DNA of 64,000 nucleotides, taken from the NCBI GenBank assembly GCA_902530885.1, contig CACABZ010000001.1, positions 41,847 to 105,846 of the forward strand. Direction: 5' to 3'. Positions 21,713 to 31,564 of this stretch are shown here, in pieces; the first letter of the stretch is position 1, and every line of letters starts with the position of its first letter. The notes under the pieces were generated by a model, which worked only from the letters and a program-made list of their open reading frames with translations, ran no database searches and was not told the origin of the DNA. Made by a program: the position numbers and the translations under genes. The stretch is from an uncultured Pelagibacteraceae bacterium (GTDB lineage: Bacteria > Pseudomonadota > Alphaproteobacteria > Pelagibacterales > Pelagibacteraceae).

Positions 21713-22459
21713 CTATCTATAGTAATTTTTTATTATATCAATAAATTTCTTTGATGTTTTGGATGCACCGCCTATTAAAAATCCGTCTATTGATGATATA
21801 TTATTAATTTTCTTTATATTTTTACCGTCTACAGAGCCGCCATATAAAACGTACGATTGTTTTTGTTTATTAAATATTTTTTTTGTTATCTCTTTTATTT
21901 TTTTAGTTATTTTCTCAAGTTCAATATTTGAAGGAACATTACCAGTCCCTATCGACCATATTGGTTCATAGGCAATTATTATATTATTTTGAGGCATTTT
22001 TCTTTCTAGGACTGATGATAATTGGTTACTTAAAATTTGATATGTTTTTCTTTTAATTTTATCTTTACTATTTTCACCTATACAAAAGATAACTTTTAGA
22101 TTGTTTTTCAATGCATGATTTAATTTTGCCTTAAGTATTTTGTTATCATCCCCTTCTGCCCTATTGTCTGAATGACCAATTATTACATACTTGGCATTTA
22201 CTTTTTTGATCATATATGAGCTAATTGCCGCTGTATCAGAAGCAAATCCATCTTTGTAAAAACAATTCTGTGCGCCAATTTCAATTGAACTTTTTTTAAA
22301 TTTTTTTGCAAAAGTTTCTATTAATGTAAAAGGAGGAGCAACGATAACTTTATATTTGTTTCTATTAGAATCCTTCTTAATAAATTTATTTATTTTGTTT
22401 AAAATAATAATAGATCGGGGAACGCCAAACATTTTCCAATTTCCTATAAAGAATTTCAT
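21713..22459 (-). CDS. tpiA: Triosephosphate isomerase
   Basis: FIGNWKMFG, IGHSDNRAEGDDN, AYEPIWSIGTG, YGGSVDGKN. Confidence 0.95.
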   Translation of the reverse strand: MKFFIGNWKMFGVPRSIIILNKINKFIKKDSNRNKYKVIVAPPFTLIETFAKKFKKSSIEIGAQNCFYKDGFASDTAAISSYMIKKVNAKYVIIGHSDNRAEGDDNKILKAKLNHALKNNLKVIFCIGENSKDKIKRKTYQILSNQLSSVLERKMPQNNIIIAYEPIWSIGTGNVPSNIELEKITKKIKEITKKIFNKQKQSYVLYGGSVDGKNIKKINNISSIDGFLIGGASKTSKKFIDIIKNYYR

Positions 22460-22514
22460 ATTTTACCTATAAAGAGTTTGATAAATTTGAATTTATAATT
22501 TAATAATTTATATC

Positions 22515-23969
22515 ATGATAAGTAAAATAAAAGAATACTCAAAATCTTTTTTTGTTAAAGTTCTAGTGGGCATAATAACTCTTCCTTTTATATTTTGGGG
22601 AATGGGAGACATTTTTAGTGGCGGTAGTCAAAATGTTGTTGCTAAAATTGACTCAGAAAAAATTAGTACACAGGAATTTATTAATTATGTGAGAATGTTA
22701 AACATTAATGAAAAAGATAGAGAAAAAATTATTAATAATAACATATTAGAAAAAATTCTATCGAGTTATATTGGAAACAAAGTACTTGAATTAGAATTAA
22801 ATGATTTGAGATTAATTATAAGTAATAAATCATTAAAAAATATTATTATTAATGATAAGACCTTTTTTAAAGATAACGCCTTTTCTAGAACTGAATACGA
22901 AAAATTCCTGATAACTAGTAATTTATCAGCTCCACAGTTTGAAGAAAATATTGCTCAACAAGAAAAAAAAAGACAGTTATTGGAGTATCTTTCAAATGGT
23001 ATAAAAATTCCGAAATTTATTACAGAAAATGAGTTTAATAAAGAAAATCAAATCAAAGAAATTAAATATATTAATTTAAGTAATTTATATAAAAAAAAAG
23101 GAATATCTAAAAATCAATTGGTAGATGCTTATAATAAAAATAAATCATTTTTTAAAGAAACTTTTAAAGAAATTAAATATTTATACCTAGATCCAGAATT
23201 AATTATAGGCAGCGAAAGTCCTAATGAAAAATTTTTCAAGATAATAAATAAAATAGAAAATGATGCTCTTGATGGAAAGCAAATGGATGCGATAAGGAAA
23301 AATTATAATTTGACCCTTAAATCTTTGAATTATGTCAATAGTCAGCAGCAAGACACAAAAGGTGAAGAGATAAGTTTTAATGATAATAAATTATTTGAAA
23401 AAATTTTTTCTTTACAAGAAAAGGGTCAGGTAGAAATAGTCAATCATAAGAACAAATATTATTTAGTTAAAATTTCAAATATTATTGAAAAGGAAAAAAA
23501 TATAGACGATCCCGATGTTATCAAATTATTAGAAGCTCAATTAAATATTGAAAATAAAATCAAAGAAAATATAGAAATTGCAAAATTAATTACCGCAAAC
23601 AATTTTAGCGAACAAGATATGATCACATTTGGGGAAAAAAATAGTTTGGAAATTAAAACAGAGACATTAAACGGTTTAAATACACAAAGTATTTTTACTA
23701 AAGGTATTAAGAAAAGAATATTTGAAACTAGTGATAATGAGGTAAATTTAATTACAGATAATAATTTAGAGAATAATTATATAATATTTTCTAAAAATAC
23801 AAAATATCGCTCAGTTAAACCCAGTACTAAGGAATATCTAACATTTGAAAAAAGAGCTAAGTTGAACCTATCAGATAATATTTTTAATAAATATGATCAG
23901 AATTTAAACAAAAAATATAAAGTAAATATAAATCAAAAAACACTAGATCGCATAAAAGACTCATTTTAA
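22515..23969 (+). CDS. SurA/PpiD-like periplasmic folding factor (SurA_N, single N-terminal TM)
   Basis: 484 aa; MISKIKEYSKSFFVKVLVGIITLPFIFWGMGDIFSGGSQNVVAKIDSEKISTQEFINYVR as in PpiD N-termini; catalytic parvulin domain not obvious. Confidence 0.8.
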   Translation: MISKIKEYSKSFFVKVLVGIITLPFIFWGMGDIFSGGSQNVVAKIDSEKISTQEFINYVRMLNINEKDREKIINNNILEKILSSYIGNKVLELELNDLRLIISNKSLKNIIINDKTFFKDNAFSRTEYEKFLITSNLSAPQFEENIAQQEKKRQLLEYLSNGIKIPKFITENEFNKENQIKEIKYINLSNLYKKKGISKNQLVDAYNKNKSFFKETFKEIKYLYLDPELIIGSESPNEKFFKIINKIENDALDGKQMDAIRKNYNLTLKSLNYVNSQQQDTKGEEISFNDNKLFEKIFSLQEKGQVEIVNHKNKYYLVKISNIIEKEKNIDDPDVIKLLEAQLNIENKIKENIEIAKLITANNFSEQDMITFGEKNSLEIKTETLNGLNTQSIFTKGIKKRIFETSDNEVNLITDNNLENNYIIFSKNTKYRSVKPSTKEYLTFEKRAKLNLSDNIFNKYDQNLNKKYKVNINQKTLDRIKDSF

Positions 23970-25426
23970 TGAAGTTGAACATAAATTTAAAAGATTTTAT
24001 AAAAAATCATAAATTAAATAAAAATCAAGTTCTCTATATAAAAAAGAATTGTAAAAATTATAAGAAGGTTGAAAATATCTTCAAATTTATTTTGTCGAAA
24101 AAAAATAGTTTTATTTTTGAGTCTGTTGAAAAAGGGGTTATTAGGGGAAGATACACAATTATTGGTTACAACTCCGACAAAATTTGGAATTTTAATGGCG
24201 GTAAATTGAGATTATTATCCAATGGCAAATATAAAACTATCAAAGTAAAACCTTTAAATTATTTAAATAATTTAATTAAAAACTTTAATGTTGATGTGCC
24301 TAAAAAAATTCCATCCATGTCGTCGATGTTAGTTGGTTATTTTGGATATGATATAATTAGATACATAGAAAAAATTCCTAATAAATGTGTAGATGATTTA
24401 AAAATACCTGATATTAGAATTCTCAGGCCAAAAAATTTAGTGATCTATGACAATCAAAAGAAAAACATATTTTACATATATAATTCTTTTTATGATGAAA
24501 AAATAAAAAACTTTTCTGGATTTTATGAAAATATAAGGAAGGATTTTGAAACTTTAGATTTCTACGAAAAAATAAATCTCCCTGAAAAATTTACATACAA
24601 ATCTAATCACCATAAAATAAAATCAAATATATCAAAAAAAAATTATAAAAGAATTGTTGTTAAGGCAAAGAAATATATTAAAAAGGGCGATATTTTCCAG
24701 GTTGTATTGAGTCAAAGATTTGAAAGAAAGTTCTTAAAAAAACCAATTGAAATTTATAATCAATTAAGAAAGTCAAATCCATCACCTTTCATGTTCTATT
24801 TTAATTTTGATGATTTTAAAATTCTTGGTAGTAGCCCCGAAATACTTGTAAGACTAAGAAAAAACCAGATTACTATTAGACCAATAGCTGGAACTAGACC
24901 AAGAGGAAAAAACAAAAAGCAAGATAGATATTATGAATTAGATTTACTGAAAGACAAGAAGGAGTTAGCTGAACATCTAATGTTACTAGACTTAGGGAGA
25001 AATGATGTCGGCAAGGTATCTTTAACAAACTCCGTTAAAGTTACTGAAAAATTTAAAATTGAAAAATATTCACACGTTATGCATATTGTTTCTAATGTTA
25101 CCGGTAAGGCTAATAAAAAATTTTCTTTATTCGAAACACTATTATCTGGTTTTCCGGCAGGAACTGTTAGTGGAGCTCCAAAAATCAGAGCAATGGAAAT
25201 AATTGACGAGTTAGAAAAAAATAAAAGAAAATTATATGCTGGTGGTATTGGCTATTTTACACCAAATAACGAATTCGACACTTGTATAACTTTAAGAACG
25301 GCATTAATTAAAAATAATAAATTTTATGTTCAAGCAGGAGCGGGTATTGTTGCAGATAGTACTCCCGAAAAAGAATTTATTGAAACTATTAATAAAGCTA
25401 AAGCATTAATGAGAGCAACAGATTAA
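23969..25426 (+). CDS. trpE: Anthranilate synthase component I
   Basis: IFQVVLSQRFERKF, SPEILVRL, RPIAGTRPRG, LLDLGRNDVGKV, SGFPAGTVSGAPKIRAMEIIDELE. Confidence 0.97.
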   Translation: MKLNINLKDFIKNHKLNKNQVLYIKKNCKNYKKVENIFKFILSKKNSFIFESVEKGVIRGRYTIIGYNSDKIWNFNGGKLRLLSNGKYKTIKVKPLNYLNNLIKNFNVDVPKKIPSMSSMLVGYFGYDIIRYIEKIPNKCVDDLKIPDIRILRPKNLVIYDNQKKNIFYIYNSFYDEKIKNFSGFYENIRKDFETLDFYEKINLPEKFTYKSNHHKIKSNISKKNYKRIVVKAKKYIKKGDIFQVVLSQRFERKFLKKPIEIYNQLRKSNPSPFMFYFNFDDFKILGSSPEILVRLRKNQITIRPIAGTRPRGKNKKQDRYYELDLLKDKKELAEHLMLLDLGRNDVGKVSLTNSVKVTEKFKIEKYSHVMHIVSNVTGKANKKFSLFETLLSGFPAGTVSGAPKIRAMEIIDELEKNKRKLYAGGIGYFTPNNEFDTCITLRTALIKNNKFYVQAGAGIVADSTPEKEFIETINKAKALMRATD

Positions 25427-25993
25427 ATGAAAATTTTATTAATAGATAACTATGATAGCTTTACTTATAATCTTTATCATTGCATATCTAAATTTAAAAA
25501 AAATATTGATGTGGTAAGAAATGATAAAATAGACACTAAAACTATACTAAAAAAAAAATATGACAAAATCGTAATATCACCTGGTCCAGGCAACCCTAAT
25601 CAAGCTGGTAATTGTCTAAAAATTGTAAAAGAGACATATAAAAATATACCTATTCTTGGTGTTTGTTTAGGTCATCAAATTATTGGGCAGGCTTTTGGTG
25701 GAAAAATAGTCAATGCTAATAATTTAATGCATGGAAAAACAAGTAAAATTAAACATACAAAGAAAGGATTATTTAGAAATATTCAAAATAATTTTGAAGC
25801 AACCAGATATCATAGTTTAGTAGTTGATCGTAAAAGACTATCAAAAAACCTAATAATTACAGCAGAGACAAAAAATAAGACTATTATGGGCCTTATGCAT
25901 AAATACTATGATATTCATGGCTTTCAATTTCACCCTGAGAGTATTAGTACTAAAGTAGGAATAAAATTAATTGAAAATTTTATAAAAAATTAA
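25427..25993 (+). CDS. trpG: Anthranilate synthase component II (glutamine amidotransferase)
   Basis: LLIDNYDSFTYNLYH, ISPGPGNP, GVCLGHQ, HGFQFHPES. Confidence 0.96.
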   Translation: MKILLIDNYDSFTYNLYHCISKFKKNIDVVRNDKIDTKTILKKKYDKIVISPGPGNPNQAGNCLKIVKETYKNIPILGVCLGHQIIGQAFGGKIVNANNLMHGKTSKIKHTKKGLFRNIQNNFEATRYHSLVVDRKRLSKNLIITAETKNKTIMGLMHKYYDIHGFQFHPESISTKVGIKLIENFIKN

Positions 25994-25994
25994 A

Positions 25995-26990
25995 ATGTCA
26001 AATATCAAAGAAAAGTTAAAAAAAGGACAAAACCTTTCTTTTGAAGAAAGTAAAATTCTTTTTTCAGAGCTTATGGAAGGAAAACATAATGAAAGTTCGA
26101 TAATAGATATATTAGAAAATCTTTTAGCAAAAGGCGAAACAAAAGATGAGCTTGCAGGTGGTATCTACGTACTCAGAGAAAAAGCGAGCAAAGTAAATAC
26201 AGATGAAAATACTATAGATACATGCGGTACAGGTGGTGACGGTCAAAACTCGCTTAATATTTCAACCGCCGCAGCTATAGTTTTAGCAAGTATGGATGTA
26301 AGGGTTGCTAAGCACGGCAATAAAGCAGTCTCATCAAATTGTGGTTCTGCAGACGTGCTTGAAGCTCTAAAAATTAATATTAATTTGAACCCCAAAGAAG
26401 CCGAAGAAAGTATTCAAAAATTCAATTTTGCTTTTATGTTTGCTCCAAATTATCATTCTGCAATGAAACATGTTGGGCCCGCTAGAAAAAAAATGGGAAA
26501 AAAAACAATATTTAATTTAATCGGTCCTTTGAGTAGTCCTGCGCAAGTAAAAAGACAGGTGATAGGAGTATTTGATAAAAAATGGATGAAACCATTTGCA
26601 GAAGCTTTAAAAGAAAACGGTGTTGTCCATGCTTATATCGTACATAGCGATGATGGAATGGATGAAATTTCGCCATTTGAAAAAACAAATGTGGTAGAAC
26701 TAAAGGGCAATAATATAACGCAATTTTCAATAGATCCAAAAAATCTTGGCTTAAATTCAACAAACAGAGAAAATTTAAAAGGAAAAAATGCTGAATATAA
26801 TTCTGAAAAAATTATTGAAATTTACAAAGGAAAAAATAACGAATTTTCTCAATCTGTAGCTTTAAATGTTGCAGCGGGTTTGATTGTTTCTGGTAAAGAA
26901 AATGATTTTAAGACAGCTTTTAAAACTGCTACAGAACATCTAAATTCTGGTAAAGTGTTTAAACATTTAAGTAAAATTCAATCTAATTAA
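25995..26990 (+). CDS. trpD: Anthranilate phosphoribosyltransferase
   Basis: IDTCGTGGDGQNSLNIST, KHGNKAVSSNCGSADVLEAL, FAPNYHSAMKHVGPARKKMG. Confidence 0.97.
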   Translation: MSNIKEKLKKGQNLSFEESKILFSELMEGKHNESSIIDILENLLAKGETKDELAGGIYVLREKASKVNTDENTIDTCGTGGDGQNSLNISTAAAIVLASMDVRVAKHGNKAVSSNCGSADVLEALKININLNPKEAEESIQKFNFAFMFAPNYHSAMKHVGPARKKMGKKTIFNLIGPLSSPAQVKRQVIGVFDKKWMKPFAEALKENGVVHAYIVHSDDGMDEISPFEKTNVVELKGNNITQFSIDPKNLGLNSTNRENLKGKNAEYNSEKIIEIYKGKNNEFSQSVALNVAAGLIVSGKENDFKTAFKTATEHLNSGKVFKHLSKIQSN

Positions 26991-27781
26991 TGAAAAATAT
27001 ATTAGAAAAAATTATAAACGATAAAAAACAATCTTTGGAGTTAATCAAAAAAGATAAGTCTTTAGACGCACTAGAAAAAAATATTAAAAATCAAAATTTT
27101 TATAATTTTAAAAAAGCAATTCAAAAAAATAATGGTGTTTCCGTAATATCTGAAATAAAAAAAGCAAGTCCGTCCGCAGGCGTTATTATTGATAATTTCA
27201 ATCATTTGGAGATAGCAAAAATGTATGTCGAAAACGGTGCTACTTGTCTTTCAGTTTTGACGGAGGAGAAGTATTTTTTGGGTAAATTAGAACATATTCA
27301 AGATATTAAAAAAAAGTTTAAAATTCCTATTTTAGCAAAGGATTTTTTTATAGATCCTTATCAAATACCCTTATCTAAAAGTTTTGGAAGTGATTGTATA
27401 TTAATTATTATTGCTGCTTTAAATGGCAGTCAAGCTGATGAAATATATTCAGAGGCTTTAAAACATGATCTTTCTGTTATAGTAGAGGTGCATGATATTA
27501 AAGAGGCTGAAATGGCATTAAAATATGATCAAGCTTTGATTGGAATTAACAATAGAAATTTAAAAACTTTGGAAGTTTCTATTAATAATACGATTTCAAT
27601 TTTTGAAGTTGTAAAAGCACATAAAGGACCTCTTTTGTCTGAAAGCGGAATAAAGGATGAGAGAGATGCACAATATATTTACGAAAAAACAGGTATTAAA
27701 AATTTTCTAATTGGAGAATCACTTCTAAAATCTGACAAACCTGATGAATTAATGAAAAGATTAATTCAAATAACTCAATAA
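26990..27781 (+). CDS. trpC: Indole-3-glycerol phosphate synthase
   Basis: VISEIKKASPSAGVI, LSVLTEEKYFLG, GINNRNLKTLEV, SESGIKDERDAQYI. Confidence 0.97.
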   Translation: MKNILEKIINDKKQSLELIKKDKSLDALEKNIKNQNFYNFKKAIQKNNGVSVISEIKKASPSAGVIIDNFNHLEIAKMYVENGATCLSVLTEEKYFLGKLEHIQDIKKKFKIPILAKDFFIDPYQIPLSKSFGSDCILIIIAALNGSQADEIYSEALKHDLSVIVEVHDIKEAEMALKYDQALIGINNRNLKTLEVSINNTISIFEVVKAHKGPLLSESGIKDERDAQYIYEKTGIKNFLIGESLLKSDKPDELMKRLIQITQ

Positions 27782-27814
27782 AACTAACGCTTATTTGAAG
27801 TTGTAATTTAAAAA

Positions 27815-27829
27815 GAACTTTTATAGAAC
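27815..27829 (-). promoter_or_regulatory. Putative SOS/LexA operator, GAAC-N7-GAAC (= GTTC-N7-GTTC on the minus strand)
   Basis: Sequence GAACttttataGAAC immediately upstream of lexA; exact match to the direct-repeat LexA box typical of Alphaproteobacteria. Confidence 0.75.
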
Positions 27830-27851
27830 ATAGATGTACGAGGTTTGTTCT

Positions 27852-28526
27852 ATGCTTACAAAAAAACAAAAAAACTTATTAATATTTATTAATAAAAAAA
27901 TCAGATCTTCAGGTATTTCTCCGTCTTACGAGGAAATGAAAAATTCACTCAACTTGAAGTCGAAATCTGGTATTCACAGATTAATAAGCGCTCTAGAAGA
28001 AAGGGGTTTTGTAAAAAGATTAGCTCACAAAGCTAGAGCTTTGGAGGTGGTTAAGCTCCCAGAAAATGCTAGTGCTAATGATATTTTTAACTCATTCACA
28101 CCAAGCGTGATTAAAGGTGGTTTAGATAAATCTAAAAATAACTCTTCTAAAGTTTCTGTCTTGGGAAGTATTGCAGCTGGTACTCCAATTGAAGCTATAC
28201 AACATGAAGTTGATAAGGTTGCTCTACCAGAAGATTTGCAGAAAAATGGTGAATATTTTGGATTAAAAGTTAAAGGTGACTCAATGATTGAGGCAGGAAT
28301 TAACGACGGTGACACAGTAATTATTAAAAAAACTTCAACGGCTGACTCAGGTCAAATCGCTGTAGTGCTAATTGACGAACAAGAAGCTACTCTTAAGAGA
28401 ATAAGAAAAAAAGGTAACACAATTGCTTTAGAGGCTGCTAACAAAAATTACGATACTAAAATATACGCTTCTAATAGAATAAAAATCCAAGGAAGATTAA
28501 TTTCTTTATATAGAAACTTTCACTAA
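27852..28526 (+). CDS. lexA: LexA repressor (track ORF begins at 27834; internal ATG at 27852 gives the canonical MLTKKQ start)
   Basis: wHTH ISPSYEEMKNSLNLKSKSGIHRLISALEERGF, cleavage site IAAGTP, catalytic GDSMIEAGINDGD and K in GQIAVVLIDEQEATLKR. Confidence 0.95.
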   Translation: MLTKKQKNLLIFINKKIRSSGISPSYEEMKNSLNLKSKSGIHRLISALEERGFVKRLAHKARALEVVKLPENASANDIFNSFTPSVIKGGLDKSKNNSSKVSVLGSIAAGTPIEAIQHEVDKVALPEDLQKNGEYFGLKVKGDSMIEAGINDGDTVIIKKTSTADSGQIAVVLIDEQEATLKRIRKKGNTIALEAANKNYDTKIYASNRIKIQGRLISLYRNFH

Positions 28527-28545
28527 AATAGTCTAAAAATACTGA

Positions 28546-29937
28546 ATGTCTTTTAATTGTAGGTTTGCTCCATCCCCTACTGGTCCACTTCATATTGGAG
28601 GGGTCAGAACAGCATTATTTAATTGGCTTCTTGCAAAAAAAAATAAAGGAAATTATTTTTTAAGAATAGAAGATACTGACAAAGAAAGATCTAAAAATGA
28701 GTTTAAAAAACAAATTATTTCATCACTAGCGTGGTTAGGTATTGAGCACGACGGCGAAGAATATATTCAGTCAAAGAATATTAAAAAACATATAGCAATA
28801 GCCGAAGAGCTTCTTAAAAAGGGATTTGCCTATAAATGTTATTGTTCTGAACAGGAAATTAATAAACAAAAAGAAAAATGCAAGAAACAAGGAATGCCTT
28901 ATGTTTACAATAGAAAATGGAGAGACGCAAAAGATCTTCAAATACCAAAAGACATACAACCCGTAATTAGATTTAAAAGTAAAATTTCAGGAAATACAAT
29001 CATTAAAGATTTAGTGCAGGGAGACAGAAATATTTCCAACTCTACTATTGAGGATTTTATAATATTAAGAAAAGATAATACTCCAACATACCAGCTATCA
29101 GCTACAGTGGATGATCATGAAATGAAAATTTCTCATGTGATAAGGGGAGATGATCATATGATTAATTCTTTCAAACAAAAACAAATTTACGAAGCTATGG
29201 GCTGGAGTGTTCCAAACTTTGCACACATTCCATTAATACACAGTGAAAAAGGAAAAAAGTTATCTAAGCGAGATAATGCCTCCACTCTTGAAGATTACAA
29301 AAAAATAGGAGTTATTTCAGATGCTTTAAGAAATTATTTATTAAGATTAGGATGGTCTTATAAAGATAAAGAGATTTTTACTAAGCAAGAAAGTATTGAT
29401 TTATTCGATTTAAGTGGTGTTGGTAAATCTCCCTCAAAATTAGATATGAATAGAATTTATTCAATAAACGAAACATATATAAAAACACTAGAAGAAAAAG
29501 TTCTATTTAATTTCTTCAAAGAGTACGTTTCCAAATACAAAAAGCCAATTGATCAAGCAAAAGAAAAAGTTCTTTTAAAATCAATGGTTTTTTTAAAGAA
29601 TAAAGCAAAAACTCTTGAGAATATTTGGAATAATGCTCAGTACATTATTAACGATAAGATTGAAATTGGCGCAGATGATAAAAAACTAATTGATGATTTA
29701 TCTAAGAAAGTAATTAACGACTTTATTATTGAATATGAAAAACTATCCTCTTTTTCTAGAGAAACTTTAGAGCCTTTAATTAAATCTCTTATTGATAAAC
29801 ATAAAACTAATTTTAAAGGTGTGGGACAGCCTCTAAGAATTGCACTGGTAGGAACAAGAATTGGTCCTGGTTTGTATGATGTTATTCTATCTTTAGATAA
29901 AACAACTGTTATTAATAGATTAAAGAAATTAACCTAA
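28546..29937 (+). CDS. gltX: Glutamyl-tRNA synthetase
   Basis: RFAPSPTGPLHIGGVRTALFNW, KKLSKRDNAS. Confidence 0.97.
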   Translation: MSFNCRFAPSPTGPLHIGGVRTALFNWLLAKKNKGNYFLRIEDTDKERSKNEFKKQIISSLAWLGIEHDGEEYIQSKNIKKHIAIAEELLKKGFAYKCYCSEQEINKQKEKCKKQGMPYVYNRKWRDAKDLQIPKDIQPVIRFKSKISGNTIIKDLVQGDRNISNSTIEDFIILRKDNTPTYQLSATVDDHEMKISHVIRGDDHMINSFKQKQIYEAMGWSVPNFAHIPLIHSEKGKKLSKRDNASTLEDYKKIGVISDALRNYLLRLGWSYKDKEIFTKQESIDLFDLSGVGKSPSKLDMNRIYSINETYIKTLEEKVLFNFFKEYVSKYKKPIDQAKEKVLLKSMVFLKNKAKTLENIWNNAQYIINDKIEIGADDKKLIDDLSKKVINDFIIEYEKLSSFSRETLEPLIKSLIDKHKTNFKGVGQPLRIALVGTRIGPGLYDVILSLDKTTVINRLKKLT

Positions 29938-29969
29938 GGCATAATTCATTGTATAATAAATAAACTAAT

Positions 29970-31022
29970 TTGATGCACTCCGCTAAAAATCATAACGATA
30001 AACAACTGTCATTAATTGATGGTTCAAAATCCTCTTACACCAACAAAAAATATGACTTTGGAAATCGATTTAGTTTTATAGATTTATTTGCAGGTATTGG
30101 TGGTTTTAGATTAGCCTTAGAGGCTTTAGATATGGATTGTCTTTTTTCGTCTGAATGGGATTTAAATGCTAAAAAAACTTACCAAAAAAATTTTAGTGAG
30201 TTACCTCACGGAGATATTAATGATGTAAAAATAGAAACAATTCCAAAATTTGACATTCTTACAGCCGGTTTCCCTTGCCAACCATTTAGTAAAATAGGCA
30301 TGAGGCAGGGTTTTAAACACAAAACTCAAGGTAATTTATTTTTTAATATTGCAGAAATATTAAGAGAAAAAGAACCTATATCTTTTATATTAGAGAATGT
30401 TAGTGGACTATTAACACACAAATCTAAAGATAAAAAAACTTTAGACATAATGTTTTCAGAGTTAGAAAAAATTGGATATGAAATAAACTACAAACTAATA
30501 GACTCATCAAATTTTGGAGTTCCACAAATTAGAAGACGAATATTTATAGTTGGTTTTTTAAAAAAACATTTTCCAAAACAAACTAATTTTATCTTTCCCA
30601 AAGGAAATAAAATAAAAACTAATATTGGCAAATTTATTGAAACCCATAAAGATGGGTATTGTATTTCAAAAAAATTACAAAAAAGTTATATTTATAAATT
30701 CAAAGATAAATTTCCTGAAATTGTTAATAAAAAATCGAAGATTCAAGTTAAAACTTTAGTGAGCAGTTATCACAAAATTCAGAGAATCACAGGAACTTTT
30801 GTAGAAGATGGAAAAACTGGCTTAAGACTATTAAGTGAAAATGAATGCAAAGCTATAATGGGTTTTCCTAAGAAATTTATTTTTCCAGTTTCAAGAACAC
30901 AGATGTATAGACAATTAGGAAATGCTGTAGTTGTTCCGGTAGTAAAAGAAATTGCTAAAGAAGTTATTAAAATATTAGCAGAAAAAAAAAGTTATGACAA
31001 AAAACTCAAAAAGTCAGCTTGA
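29970..31022 (+). CDS. DNA (cytosine-5-)-methyltransferase
   Basis: FIDLFAGIGGFRLAL (motif I), GFPCQPFSKIG (motif IV), LENVSGLL (ENV, motif VI), RRRIFIVGF (motif VIII), QLGNAVVVPVV (motif X). Confidence 0.95.
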   Translation: MMHSAKNHNDKQLSLIDGSKSSYTNKKYDFGNRFSFIDLFAGIGGFRLALEALDMDCLFSSEWDLNAKKTYQKNFSELPHGDINDVKIETIPKFDILTAGFPCQPFSKIGMRQGFKHKTQGNLFFNIAEILREKEPISFILENVSGLLTHKSKDKKTLDIMFSELEKIGYEINYKLIDSSNFGVPQIRRRIFIVGFLKKHFPKQTNFIFPKGNKIKTNIGKFIETHKDGYCISKKLQKSYIYKFKDKFPEIVNKKSKIQVKTLVSSYHKIQRITGTFVEDGKTGLRLLSENECKAIMGFPKKFIFPVSRTQMYRQLGNAVVVPVVKEIAKEVIKILAEKKSYDKKLKKSA

Positions 31023-31563
31023 TTATATAAGAGACCATTTTAAAGCTAATCCAAATAAAAATTTAGAGACAACAAAAGTTAAAGGAATAATTGAAAATAA
31101 ATATCTATCTGAGACAGGTAAAAGATTTGAAGATTGTGATAGAGGTATAAGGAGCCTTTACCAAAAAGGTTGGCTAATAAAAGTTAGAAAAGGATGTTAC
31201 AAATATGATCCAAATCATAAGTCAGATGACAAAACCTTACACGATTTTTCCGACAAAATAAAAAAACAAATTCTAAATCGAGATAAATTTAAATGTGTTG
31301 TTTGTAAACTTGGAAAAAAAGAGGGTTTAGACTTACATATTGATCATATCAAACCAAGAGATAGAGGTGGAAAGTCTACATTAGAAAATGGTCAAACTTT
31401 ATGTTCAAGGTGTAATTTTTTAAAGAAAAATATGAGTATGAACTCTCTAGGAAAAAAAATCTTCCAAAATTTATTAAAACAATCTATTAAATCGAAAAAC
31501 AGGGAAATGATTAAAATTGCTAAAGAGTTTCTTAATTTATTTGAAAAATATAAATTAAATTAG
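30994..31563 (+). CDS. HNH endonuclease with N-terminal winged-helix-like region; likely partner of the methyltransferase
   Basis: CVVCKLGKKEGLDLHIDHIKPRDRGGKSTLENGQTLCSRCN (HNH with zinc-binding CxxC pairs); start overlaps methyltransferase by 29 nt. Confidence 0.88.
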   Translation: MTKNSKSQLDYIRDHFKANPNKNLETTKVKGIIENKYLSETGKRFEDCDRGIRSLYQKGWLIKVRKGCYKYDPNHKSDDKTLHDFSDKIKKQILNRDKFKCVVCKLGKKEGLDLHIDHIKPRDRGGKSTLENGQTLCSRCNFLKKNMSMNSLGKKIFQNLLKQSIKSKNREMIKIAKEFLNLFEKYKLN

Positions 31564-31564
31564 A

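Noticed and set aside
26512-26763. 83-aa minus-strand ORF
   Set aside because: Antisense to trpD; no start context or recognisable domain.
28025-28315. 96-aa minus-strand ORF
   Set aside because: Antisense to lexA; composition typical of a mirrored reading frame.
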